Positions 1 through 5,758 of a stretch of DNA of 9,350 nucleotides are shown here, piece by piece; positions within the stretch are counted from its first letter, which is position 1, and the number at the start of each line of letters is the position of its first letter. Below the pieces are notes generated by a model. It searched no databases, had not been told where the DNA came from, and was given only the letters and a program-made list of their open reading frames with translations. Made by a program: the position numbers and the translations under genes. Source of the stretch: JBBDQZ01 sp040905705 (GTDB lineage: Bacteria > Bacteroidota > Rhodothermia > Balneolales > Natronogracilivirgulaceae); assembly GCA_040905705.1 (NCBI GenBank), contig JBBDQZ010000017.1, positions 1 to 9,350 of the forward strand, written 5' to 3'.

Positions 1-2
1 GG

Positions 3-1016
3 GTGCTCCTGAATTATATGAAAGTGACCGGTTTGTTGAAATCCCGGAATATGATCCGGGGAGTTAACGCCAAAGACATGCTTACAGGGGATGAGTACGA
101 GATCAAAGGACGGGTTGTTATTAATGCAACCGGTGTGTTTGCCGACAAGATGCTGAAAATGGATGATCCGAATGCCCGCTCCATAGTGGCACCAAGTCAG
201 GGTATTCATATCATCATTGATAAAAAATTTCTCCCCGGTGATACGGCTGTCATGGTACCACATACTGATGACGGGCGTGTACTGTTTGCCATACCCTGGT
301 ATGGCAAGGTGTTACTTGGAACGACAGATACTCCGGTGGACGAACCCGAACTGGAACCTGTACCACGGGAAGAGGAGATTAACTTTGTGCTGGAACATGC
401 TTCCAAATATCTGGAAGGCAACCCATCACGCAGAGATGTCCGCAGCGTATTTGCCGGACTTCGTCCACTGGTGAAAACGGGAGATTCAGATATCACCTCG
501 GCACTCTCGCGTGATCATGCGGTTATGGTACAACCCTCCGGACTCGTTACGATTACCGGTGGAAAATGGACGACGTACCGGAAAATGGCAGAGGAAGTGG
601 TAGATCAAGCGTCGATTATTGCAGGATTCATGCCCGGGGAATGCAGAACGAAAGATCTGCGAATACATGGGTGGCTCAAAAACGTTGATGAGTCAGCTCC
701 CCTGTGTTATTATGGATCTGACAAAGTTGCGCTTGAGAAACTGATTCGTGAAAATCCGGAATTGGGGAAACCACTTCACAAAAAATCTTTCTACCTGAAA
801 GCCGAGGTTGTATGGGCCGTCCGCAATGAAATGGCCATGACGGTCGAGGATGTGCTTTCACGTCGAACACGGGCGCTGTTGCTGAATGCAAAGGCCAGTA
901 TCGAAATGGCTCCCGAAGTAGCCCGACTGATGGCAATTGAAGCAGGTCATGATATAAAGTGGCAGAAAAGCCAGGTATCGGCATACACTGAACGGGCCCG
1001 GTCGTATATGCTCTAA
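3..1016 (+). CDS. glpD: Aerobic glycerol-3-phosphate dehydrogenase, C-terminal part (5' end outside window)
   Basis: This is a FAD-dependent dehydrogenase that oxidises sn-glycerol-3-phosphate to dihydroxyacetone phosphate at the membrane and passes electrons to quinone. The frame is open to the left edge, so the 337 visible residues are the C-terminal two thirds of a protein usually a little over 500 residues long; the N-terminal Rossmann FAD motif is off the window. Family hallmarks seen in order are VINATGVFAD (about residue 40), LGTTDTP (about 105), VRSVFAGLRPLV (about 146), SRDHAVM, and the FAD-contacting TGGKWTTYRKMAEE (about 185). The helical C-terminal domain follows with VVWAVRNEMAMTVEDVLSRR. 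The GTG that could be read as a start at position 3 is only an internal Val codon (VLLNYMKVTGLL is a mid-protein family motif). The gene looks intact and ends at TAA 1014-1016; no partner gene is visible. Confidence 0.93.
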   Translation: MLLNYMKVTGLLKSRNMIRGVNAKDMLTGDEYEIKGRVVINATGVFADKMLKMDDPNARSIVAPSQGIHIIIDKKFLPGDTAVMVPHTDDGRVLFAIPWYGKVLLGTTDTPVDEPELEPVPREEEINFVLEHASKYLEGNPSRRDVRSVFAGLRPLVKTGDSDITSALSRDHAVMVQPSGLVTITGGKWTTYRKMAEEVVDQASIIAGFMPGECRTKDLRIHGWLKNVDESAPLCYYGSDKVALEKLIRENPELGKPLHKKSFYLKAEVVWAVRNEMAMTVEDVLSRRTRALLLNAKASIEMAPEVARLMAIEAGHDIKWQKSQVSAYTERARSYML

Positions 1017-1090
1017 TTAAAAATTATCTTCAATCAAACTCTGCGATGATTTTGGAAATGTTTTTCTCATTAAAATTCAATTTTATAACT

Positions 1091-1330
1091 CTAATTCGGG
1101 ATCAGGATCATCTCCCGCTCTTCCTCTATGCTGTTTTCCCGCAAATTGTACCGGTACCCATAAAATTTCCGGTAACCGGTCAGGTAGAGTATCTGCAGTA
1201 ACCAGGTAGAGGTTATCATAGTGCGGATAGTATGGTGCTCTACTGTCAGCCGCCTTTTCCGGATCAAATCAATTTCTTGGGGAATTCGTTGAATAACGCA
1301 TAGAGTTTTGAAAATCGGAACAGAAGAGCA
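1091..1330 (-). other. Unassigned minus-strand open frame in a 326-base intergenic stretch
   Basis: The stretch 1017-1342 between glpD and the DUF3095 remnant holds no gene I recognise. On the minus strand a frame stays open for 79 codons and ends at TAG (1091-1093). It has no ATG near its beginning and no clear ribosome binding site. Its second half has a protein-like mix of residues (GYRKFYGYRYNLREN, then IEEERE), so it may be the tail of a decayed gene rather than chance. A second minus-strand frame over the same bases is also partly open (about 50 codons), so frame choice is uncertain. It does not match the expected C-terminus of DUF3095. Confidence 0.2.
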
Positions 1331-1342
1331 TTAACCTTGGCA

Positions 1343-2274
1343 TTAATATAACAGTAAAAAGAAGGAGAAGCGGATGCTGGTCATAATCCGATTTATAATA
1401 TCCCCAGTGAGACTCGATGGGCTTTTTTTAAGCCGCATCCATACTACGCCGGTCAGATATTGGAACATCAATTGTGATGCGAATCTGATTTTTTTCCATA
1501 ATGTGGGCGGCTGGACTTTAAGACGCCATTCCACCCCAAGCAGCTGTGGTTTACGCGTGAGTTGCAGTGCTCGCTCGTAAATCGGATGAAAATCATTTTC
1601 ATTCCCATAATGTTTTTCGATTTCACCAAGACATTCTTCATAGATACAAGCGTTTTCGTAGTCCGTTGTTCCAATACCTTGAATGATGTACGCAGCCACT
1701 TCATCTTTTTTGCTGGGCAGTATATTCCAGCGGCATTCAAGTCCCGAGAAATTTGCTTCTATAAGTTCGGTATCGTCAAGATTCCTGTGTGATTTAATTT
1801 GATTTTCAGCAAATGATACACCACTGCCCCAAAAAACCGGTTGATCGACGGCCTCGGACATGCGTAAGCGGGCTACCCCGATATCATGGCCATTTCCCGG
1901 ATTTCTTTAACAGAAATCAAGCCAACGCGCATATCCAAATCATATGCATTTTTAACCACCTTTCTGCAATAGGCCAAAACACCCTTTACTTTTTTGATTT
2001 TATAATCCGATAAAGCGATAAGCGACCCGTCGCCGCCAAATAAAAACGGCAGCTCTAACGGATGGCCGAGCAAATTGTTTAATGCCGCGATAATAGATGC
2101 TCCAGCCATATTCACTTCTTTATATTTGCCTTCTCGGATGGCATCGGTTGAACCGTGAATATCAGCGGCAGCTATATACCAGCTCTGAGGTAACGGGGTA
2201 TAATGTTTGTGGTTTATAGCTTCACGAAGAGAGTAAATGATATTTAAACGATTATAAAACGCAGATGGATTCAT
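1343..2274 (-). pseudogene. DUF3095 family protein, broken by two frameshifts and lacking its C-terminus
   Basis: The intact family is about 380 residues and of unproven function; some members have been labelled adenylate-cyclase-like. The first segment (2274 down to a stop at 1873-1875) carries the family N-terminus, including SWYIAAADIHGSTDAIREGKYKEVNMAGAS (in part) and LPFLFGGDGSLIAL. The second segment (1861 to 1343) continues with VFWGSGVSFAENQIKS and the hallmark ANFSGLECRWNILPS. Between them, inserting one G near 1890-1891 joins EIREM to GHDIGVARLRMSEA, which is the expected family sequence. A second break is at the seven-A run 1423-1429: adding one A gives KPIESHWGYYKSDYDQHP, which resembles the family section before its usual DFRKFD motif. 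That motif and everything after it are missing. Either two loss-of-function mutations or assembly errors at homopolymers could explain the breaks; the absent C-terminus favours real decay. Confidence 0.8.
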
Positions 2275-2354
2275 GGGTGTGAATGGGTGGAACCGTTCTT
2301 CTAATTCATCGTAAATAATACATATAATCCGGGAAGCTTACAGACTCATCTTGG

Positions 2355-2654
2355 TTATGCGGTGTCTTTAAGAATTGTTTTGATCTCGCTAAGTTCAACT
2401 TCTTTGGACACCCTTTCTTCTTCAATATCATAATCATCCTGTAAGCCAAGCCAAAACTTCGCAGACATTCCAAAATATTTACTTAATCGCAATGCCGAAT
2501 CCGCCGTGATCCTACGATTGCCTTTGATAATTTGTGAAACCCGGGTTTGTGGAATTTTTAAGTCTTTCGACAACCTGTATGCGGAAATTTCCAATGGCTC
2601 AAGAAATTCGTATAGCAAAACTTCACCGGGATGAACATTCGATAACTTTTCCAT
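2355..2654 (-). CDS. higA: HigA-type antitoxin, XRE/Cro helix-turn-helix (VapI/HigA addiction module antidote)
   Basis: This is a 99-residue DNA-binding antitoxin expected to neutralise the HigB toxin encoded just upstream and to repress the operon. The N-terminus (VHPGEVLLYEFLEPLEISAYRLS, in part) is typical of the HigA addiction-module family. The helix-turn-helix runs from about residue 23 to 65, with the recognition helix around PQTRVSQIIKGNRRIT. The family signature FWLGLQDDYDIE follows near residue 68, and a short acidic tail ends the protein. The start ATG is 11 bases after the toxin stop codon, so the two are cotranscribed with toxin first, the usual higBA order. The gene appears intact. 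It is the last gene of the cassette series in minus-strand direction; I found no attC-like site downstream of it. Confidence 0.9.
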   Translation of the reverse strand: MEKLSNVHPGEVLLYEFLEPLEISAYRLSKDLKIPQTRVSQIIKGNRRITADSALRLSKYFGMSAKFWLGLQDDYDIEEERVSKEVELSEIKTILKDTA

Positions 2655-2665
2655 GATATTCGTTA

Positions 2666-2947
2666 TTAGTGATAATCTATGATTTCCACTTCACTTGCGT
2701 TGTTTTTACTCCATTTGAAGATAATACGCCACTGCTTGTTAATACGAATGCTATAAAACCCGCTCAGATTGTCTGTCAGCTTTTCAAGCCGGTTTGAAGG
2801 CGGAACCGTTAAGTCATTAATGGTTTCGGAGTTATTCAGCATTCTTAACTTTCTGCGACCAGCATTCTGAATGTCAATGGGCAAGTTTTTAACCCGGATA
2901 CCATTCCAAATCCGCTCAGTCTGTTTTGAACCAAAAGAAACAATCAT
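2666..2947 (-). CDS. higB: HigB-type toxin, RelE/ParE superfamily mRNA interferase
   Basis: This 93-residue protein has the features of the HigB (plasmid maintenance killer) family, ribosome-dependent mRNA endonucleases of the RelE fold. Recognisable parts are an N-terminal FGSKQTERIWNG segment, then RRKLRMLNNSETINDL, then PPSNRLEKLTDNLSGFYSIRINKQWRIIFKW, which forms the central sheet, and a closing VEIIDYH. The basic and aromatic residues of the RINKQWRIIF strand and the terminal Tyr-His are where the family places substrate-binding residues. It precedes higA by 11 bases and starts two bases from a near-perfect palindrome that probably serves as operator. Length and ends match intact family members, so the module could be active. 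Confidence 0.9.
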   Translation of the reverse strand: MIVSFGSKQTERIWNGIRVKNLPIDIQNAGRRKLRMLNNSETINDLTVPPSNRLEKLTDNLSGFYSIRINKQWRIIFKWSKNNASEVEIIDYH

Positions 2948-2948
2948 T

Positions 2949-2975
2949 ATCTTTCACGTTAGTAACGTAAAAGAT
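2949..2975 (-). promoter_or_regulatory. Inverted-repeat operator directly upstream of higB
   Basis: Two 12-base arms, ATCTTTCACGTT and AACGTAAAAGAT, are complementary at 11 of 12 positions and are separated by three bases. The repeat ends two bases before the higB start codon, where HigA or a HigBA complex would be expected to bind and repress its own operon. The family behaviour is established; binding here is inferred from position and symmetry. Confidence 0.65.
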
Positions 2976-3004
2976 AAGTAATATATTTGACATCGACCAG
3001 AAAA

Positions 3005-3400
3005 TTACTGTTTAAGGTTGAAATGTATACTCTGATGAAAAACAACAAGTATCACGGTTCGACAGGTAGAGCAGACTTGAGTCCGTAGTTGTATTAGCTT
3101 AAAAAAGTAGTTTCGCCATTCGCTGTATAACGGACCAAGCATAACCGGCATGCTGTAATATTGTGAATTAAGGGCAGAAACATCACACACGTCAGGTTGC
3201 CCTTTAAAAATATAATTATCAAGGAAATCGCTGTCCTTAGTAATTACAATGCGCTTTTCTTGTTCGGCGAATCGTATGATTTCTTGATCAGAAGTAGCGT
3301 TTTTCCCGGGAAGTTCCAGAGTATGCCTGGAATCGACTTGTTTTGTGGCTAAAAAGTCGGATAAGCGTTTGGGCAACTGTGCATCAACGATGACCTTCAG
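3005..3400 (-). CDS. DUF5615 PIN-like toxin, C-terminus replaced; probable CTG start
   Basis: About 69 N-terminal residues match DUF5615, a PIN-like nuclease fold found as the toxin partner of DUF433. Visible family motifs are VIVDAQLPKRLSDFL with an acidic residue at position 6, ATSDQEIIRFAEQEKRIV, and ITKDSDFL with Asp 56 and 58. The natural start should be just before KVIVD. That codon is CTG (3398-3400) and it overlaps the DUF433 stop codon as CTGA, where such pairs usually have ATGA, so an ATG to CTG change is likely. After KGQP (about residue 69) the family sequence stops. The remaining 62 codons run through an attC-like site and the start of the next cassette, so this tail is probably accidental and part of the fold is missing. 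The gene is likely impaired; a pseudogene label would also be defensible. Confidence 0.75.
   Translation of the reverse strand: MKVIVDAQLPKRLSDFLATKQVDSRHTLELPGKNATSDQEIIRFAEQEKRIVITKDSDFLDNYIFKGQPDVCDVSALNSQYYSMPVMLGPLYSEWRNYFFKLIQLRTQVCSTCRTVILVVFHQSIHFNLKQ
3125..3206 (-). other. attC-like recombination site A (partial), end of the DUF433/DUF5615 cassette
   Basis: On the minus strand the left box is GTTATAC (3125-3131) and the inner arm CATGCCGGTT lies at 3143-3152. The opposite inner arm AACCTGACGTG is at 3188-3198; it pairs imperfectly, with one extra A, and shares AACCTGAC with the better site at 5759-5883. The outer box that should lie near 3205 has no clear AAC, so the site is degenerate or truncated. 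The bases 3121-3170 also align closely with the site at 6561-6612. Confidence 0.5.
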
Positions 3401-3618
3401 AGAGCAATTTTCTGAGATGTTTTAGTTCGGGCGACTTTGGAAGCGTACTCAAGACATGCTAAAAGGTCATCGCGTTCCAGGTCGGGATAGTCTTCCAGAA
3501 TTTGTTAGATGCTCATACCAGAAGCCAAAAGATCCAGCATAGTGTCAACCGGGTATCGTAAACCACGAATGATCGGCTTACCGTGGCAGATATCCGGGTT
3601 TCTGGTGATTCTGTCCAA
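3397..3618 (-). pseudogene. DUF433 antitoxin with internal stop codon
   Basis: The frame reads as a DUF433 protein, a small helix-turn-helix-like family that often sits before DUF5615 as its antitoxin. It has DRITRNPDICHGKPIIRGLRYPV at the N-terminus (in part), then DLLASGMSI, then QILEDYPDLERDDLLACLEYASK. A TAA at 3505-3507 replaces codon 38, where the family normally has Glu (MSIEQIL), so a single GAA to TAA change would explain it. No ATG precedes the conserved start; TTG at 3616-3618 preceded by GGGAAAAG is the best candidate and gives 73 codons, the usual length. The 3' end overlaps the DUF5615 start by four bases. With the antitoxin truncated and the partner also altered, the module looks decayed. 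Confidence 0.85.
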
Positions 3619-3711
3619 ACGACTTTTCCCATGGATAAAAGAGTGAAATGTGATTATAGAATCAATGTACGTATTAGAGTAACGCTTATCAATAAGACTT
3701 CAGTTTACGCA

Positions 3712-3801
3712 AGCTAACGGCCCTCCGTTTGTGCGGCGTGGCAATTAATAAATTCAAGGGCAACAGATATTTACACGACCGCACGAATCATACAATTAGG
3801 C
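3712..3801 (-). other. attC-like recombination site D, abutting the IS110 element
   Basis: On the minus strand the site ends in GTTAGCT (3712-3718). The inner arms are at 3729-3740 and 3774-3787 (plus strand TTGTGCGGCGTG and CACGACCGCACGAA). All 12 bases of the shorter arm pair, with two single unpaired bases in the longer arm, a hallmark of attC sites. The other outer box is GCCTAAT (3795-3801), which differs from the consensus only in the last base of AAC. The apical part between the arms is 33 bases. The site closes the COG5499/COG4680 higBA cassette and precedes the DUF433/DUF5615 cassette in minus-strand direction. Confidence 0.6.
3777..3801 (+). repeat. Left copy of a 25-base inverted repeat flanking the IS
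   Basis: GACCGCACG, a two-base variable part, TCATACAAT and a closing GGC match the reverse complement of 4838-4862, with small indels. It overlaps the inner arm and outer box of attC-like site D. It is either the IS subterminal repeat, as known for the IS1111 group, or half of the target site. Confidence 0.6.
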
Positions 3802-3876
3802 ATCCTCAAGGTTGATGTCTTCAAAGAAGAACATCACCTTGATTGTTCAAACGCCAATTTAAACAAAGAGGATGCC
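3799..3876 (+). promoter_or_regulatory. Leader hairpin that can mask the transposase ribosome binding site
   Basis: GGCATCCTC (3799-3807) is perfectly complementary to GAGGATGCC (3868-3876), which contains the Shine-Dalgarno sequence just before the ATG at 3878. Inside it, a 16-base-pair stem with two bulges runs from 3806 to 3842 with an AAA loop. The two stems share two bases, so they may be partly alternative. A transcript read in from outside would carry the whole fold and hide the translation start, a known way for insertion sequences to limit transposase. The same leader could instead hold a guide RNA, as in the IS110 group. Confidence 0.5.
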
Positions 3877-3877
3877 C

Positions 3878-4723
3878 ATGAAGAAGATTGCACAATTTCA
3901 CCAACCAGACAAGCCCAGCAGTAAACATCTTGTTTTAGCTATAGATGTGAGCAGCCGGTTACTGGATCTTTACAGCAGATACCGGCAACTGTTTGCCGAC
4001 TGGCGGCAAAGCGGGGATTTAACCTGGGGGCCGACCGGCTTAGCTATACAAGAACTTTATGGGTTTGATCCCTGGAAGATTACCAAGGACACATTCAGTG
4101 GCTACATTGCCAAGATGCGCGCTCATCAAAAAGGCCTTCATCAACGCTGCCTGGCCAGTATCTGGCAGCAGGCACAAAGCAGTTGCCAAGCTCCGTTGTC
4201 GCCTATTCAGAGTGAAGCCATTTCCGGACAGTTGGAGTATTTTTGGCAAACCTGGAACCTGCATCTCAGCAGAAAAGACAAGTTAGGTCAAAAAATAATC
4301 GATGTGGTTGACCGGTTCGACCCCGGCCACTGGATACCACCGTTAATGAGTGGTTTTACGGAAGTGACCCGTGCTAAAATTTTGGCTGAGATAGGCCCTC
4401 TGGAGCAATTTCCCCATTGGAGGGCTCTTTTGGCCTATGCCGGACTGAAGGTACGCATACGAAGCAGCGGGAAATACCGGGGACAGGATAAAATTACCAA
4501 GAAAGGCCGGGTACTTCTTCGAAAGCACTTGGGGCAAGCTGCCTGGGTGCTGGCACGAAAGGACCGCATTTTAGGCCCATACTATCATTGTAAGCTTTCC
4601 GAAGGTATGCCGGCCCGTAAAGCCAAAGTAGCCTGTATGCGTAAACGGGTAAAACTTTTGTACGGAGCGGCAAAAAGCAACCAACAGTTTAATCCCGAAA
4701 GAGTCTATCGAAGTGCAGGCTAA
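3878..4723 (+). pseudogene. IS110/IS1111-family transposase with internal in-frame deletion
   Basis: The C-terminal half is a clear Transposase_20 domain: TRAKILAEIGPLEQFPHWRALLAYAGL, then SSGKYRGQDKITKKGRVLLRKHLGQAAW, each seen in part from about residue 155 to 240, followed by GPYYHCKLSEGMPARKA. The N-terminus starts as expected (MKKIAQFHQPDKPSSK, then VLAIDVSS with the first catalytic Asp) but jumps after DLYSRY (about position 3985) straight to the region near RQLFADW. The stretch carrying the remaining acidic residues of the DEDD RuvC-like domain is missing, and 281 residues compares with about 400 for relatives of this type. Similar 10-base sequences, CCGGTTACTG (3956-3965) and CCGGCAACTG (3982-3991), lie at the break. 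The start at 3878 is preferred over 3872 because AAAGAGG sits six bases upstream. The reading frame stays open to TAA 4721-4723. Confidence 0.8.
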
Positions 4724-4738
4724 GTTGATCTGCGTGAC

Positions 4739-4826
4739 GGCAACCGGCAGATGATCGACAAAAGCGTTTGGTCACTCTGAATCAAAGGGATAATCTCAAA
4801 GCGAATCAACGTCACTGCCGGTTGTT
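4739..4826 (+). ncRNA. Folded segment downstream of the transposase; candidate IS guide RNA (seekRNA/bridge RNA)
   Basis: CAACCGGCAG (4741-4750) pairs perfectly with CTGCCGGTTG (4815-4824). TGA/TCA extends the stem past one bulged A to 13 pairs around a 57-base loop. IS110-family elements encode a structured guide RNA in a non-coding end, and in the IS1111 group this lies after the transposase. Position and shape fit, but no donor or target guide could be assigned by eye. Confidence 0.4.
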
Positions 4827-4837
4827 TTGGTTAAAAG

Positions 4838-4862
4838 GCCAATATTGTATGACCGTGCGGTC
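4838..4862 (-). repeat. Right copy of the 25-base inverted repeat flanking the IS
   Basis: Its reverse complement starts GACCGCACGG, continues TCATACAAT and ends TTGGC, matching 3777-3801 apart from small indels. It also contains the short palindrome GACCGTGCGGTC (4851-4862). It marks the probable right end of the element. Confidence 0.6.
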
Positions 4863-5021
4863 CAAATAGCAGCCAGGATCAGCATCCAGAGAAGGTAACA
4901 TTGCCTAAAGACCACTCCTTTACTCACTTTTTTAAATGGAAATATGCCATTTGTGGGATTGGTGCATCCAAAGGGTCTTTGTTTTTAATATTTCTTGATT
5001 CTTATCTAAGAGTAACGGTTG
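4863..5021. other. Non-coding stretch between the IS and the second higA, with two small hairpins
   Basis: No gene is seen here. AAATGG/CCATTT (4934-4952) forms a six-pair stem. On the plus strand CAAAG-GGT-CTTTG followed by five T (4969-4986) looks like a weak terminator. In minus-strand direction this is the 3' tail of the higBA cassette. A CATAAC just after the higA stop resembles an attC outer box, but I found no matching arm. Confidence 0.35.
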
Positions 5022-5390
5022 TTATGTAACCGGTTCTTGGTCTTGAAGCAGAACGTCAGCAGGAATGCCCAATTTCTTGTTCAAAATTTTAATATGGCGC
5101 AATGAAAAAGATCGTTTGCCTGACAGGATTTCACTGGCTCGAGAGCGAGAACCAAGAATTCTTGCCAAATCAGCCTGTCTTAAACCCAATTGCTCCATTC
5201 GAAATGTGACGGCTTCTACCGGATTTGGAGATTCGATGGTAAAATGTTGATTTTCATAGTTATCTACCAAAATTCCCAAAACTTCCAGTTCATCTCCTTC
5301 AGTGGTACCAGGCTTTGCATTGAAAATTTCCTGAACTCTTTCCAGTGCCCTTTGGTAATCGTGTTTGGTATGGATGGGCTTAATATTCAT
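5022..5390 (-). CDS. higA: HigA-type antitoxin with C-terminal XRE helix-turn-helix (COG5499 type)
   Basis: This 122-residue antitoxin differs from the first HigA: an N-terminal helical region (HDYQRALERVQEIF, then GDELEVLGILVDNYE) is followed by IESPNPVEAVTFRMEQ and a helix-turn-helix from about residue 73 to 115 (LRQADLARILGSRSRASEILSG). The N-terminal part is expected to bind the toxin and the C-terminal part the operator. It follows its toxin gene by 21 bases in the same direction. The reading frame is intact. It is not a copy of the higA at 2355-2654; the two belong to different families, so cross-neutralisation is not expected. Confidence 0.9.
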   Translation of the reverse strand: MNIKPIHTKHDYQRALERVQEIFNAKPGTTEGDELEVLGILVDNYENQHFTIESPNPVEAVTFRMEQLGLRQADLARILGSRSRASEILSGKRSFSLRHIKILNKKLGIPADVLLQDQEPVT

Positions 5391-5411
5391 AGCTAAAGAT
5401 TCTTTGAGTTA

Positions 5412-5705
5412 TTAAACGTTTGAAGCATCAATTTTATCGTATTCGGCATGAGTGCCAATAAAGCGAATAAAAACCTGACCGTAATCATAGTTGATTTTGA
5501 CTACAAGCCGGTACGTATTACCTTTTATATTGAATACAACCCGATTATCTGGCAAGATACTTGCATGCGGGTACATTCGCTTGATGTGTTTTGGAGAATC
5601 CCATTGTGATTTTTCAGCTTCAGAAAACCAGGCTTTTAGTGATTGTTCAGAGTCTGAATGTTTCTGCCAAAACTCGATCAAGGTATTTCGTGAAAAAACG
5701 CGCAT
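5412..5705 (-). CDS. higB: HigB-type mRNA interferase toxin (COG4680 type)
   Basis: This 97-residue protein matches the HigB_toxin family of the RelE fold, which cleaves mRNA at the ribosome. Family marks are the N-terminal MRVFSRNTLIEFWQKHSDSEQSLKAWF (in part) with following WDSPKHIKRMYPHASIL, the core VVFNIKGNTYRLVVKINYDYGQVFIRFIGTHAEYDKID (in part), and the near-terminal HAEYD, where the family keeps conserved His and Tyr residues. It is first in its operon and starts one base from a pair of palindromic repeats. The length is normal and no break is seen, so the pair may be functional. Confidence 0.92.
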   Translation of the reverse strand: MRVFSRNTLIEFWQKHSDSEQSLKAWFSEAEKSQWDSPKHIKRMYPHASILPDNRVVFNIKGNTYRLVVKINYDYGQVFIRFIGTHAEYDKIDASNV

Positions 5706-5706
5706 A

Positions 5707-5736
5707 TTCCAATATATGGAGTTCCAATATTGGGAA
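5707..5736 (-). promoter_or_regulatory. Tandem palindromic operator upstream of the second higB
   Basis: Two similar units, TTCCAATATATGGA (5707-5720) and TTCCAATATTGGGAA (5722-5736), lie end to end just before the toxin start codon. Each is itself nearly palindromic around CCAATATTGG. Repeated palindromes at this position are typical of sites bound by HigA in autorepression; binding itself is inferred. Confidence 0.6.
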
Positions 5737-5758
5737 CAAGTTGACTCAAGTTTTGGTT

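Larger units (their letters stand above)
3777..4862 (+). mobile_element. IS110/IS1111-family insertion sequence, probably non-autonomous
   Basis: The element holds a transposase gene with an IS110-type C-terminal domain, a folded leader before it and a folded non-coding segment after it. Related 25-base inverted copies flank it (3777-3801 and 4838-4862). The exact ends are unknown, because IS110-family elements lack ordinary terminal repeats and the left copy overlaps an attC-like site. It is oriented opposite to all the toxin-antitoxin cassettes and separates the 5022-5705 higBA genes from their presumed attC site. The transposase lacks most of its catalytic domain, so movement would need a helper. 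Confidence 0.8.

Noticed and set aside
3..5. GTG as a true start of the first gene
   Set aside because: The frame is open to the window edge and the residues there match the middle of GlpD, so the gene begins outside.
2275..2354. Possible attC site after the first higA
   Set aside because: CATAACC right after the stop codon resembles an outer box, but no partner arm or GTT box follows before the DUF3095 start.
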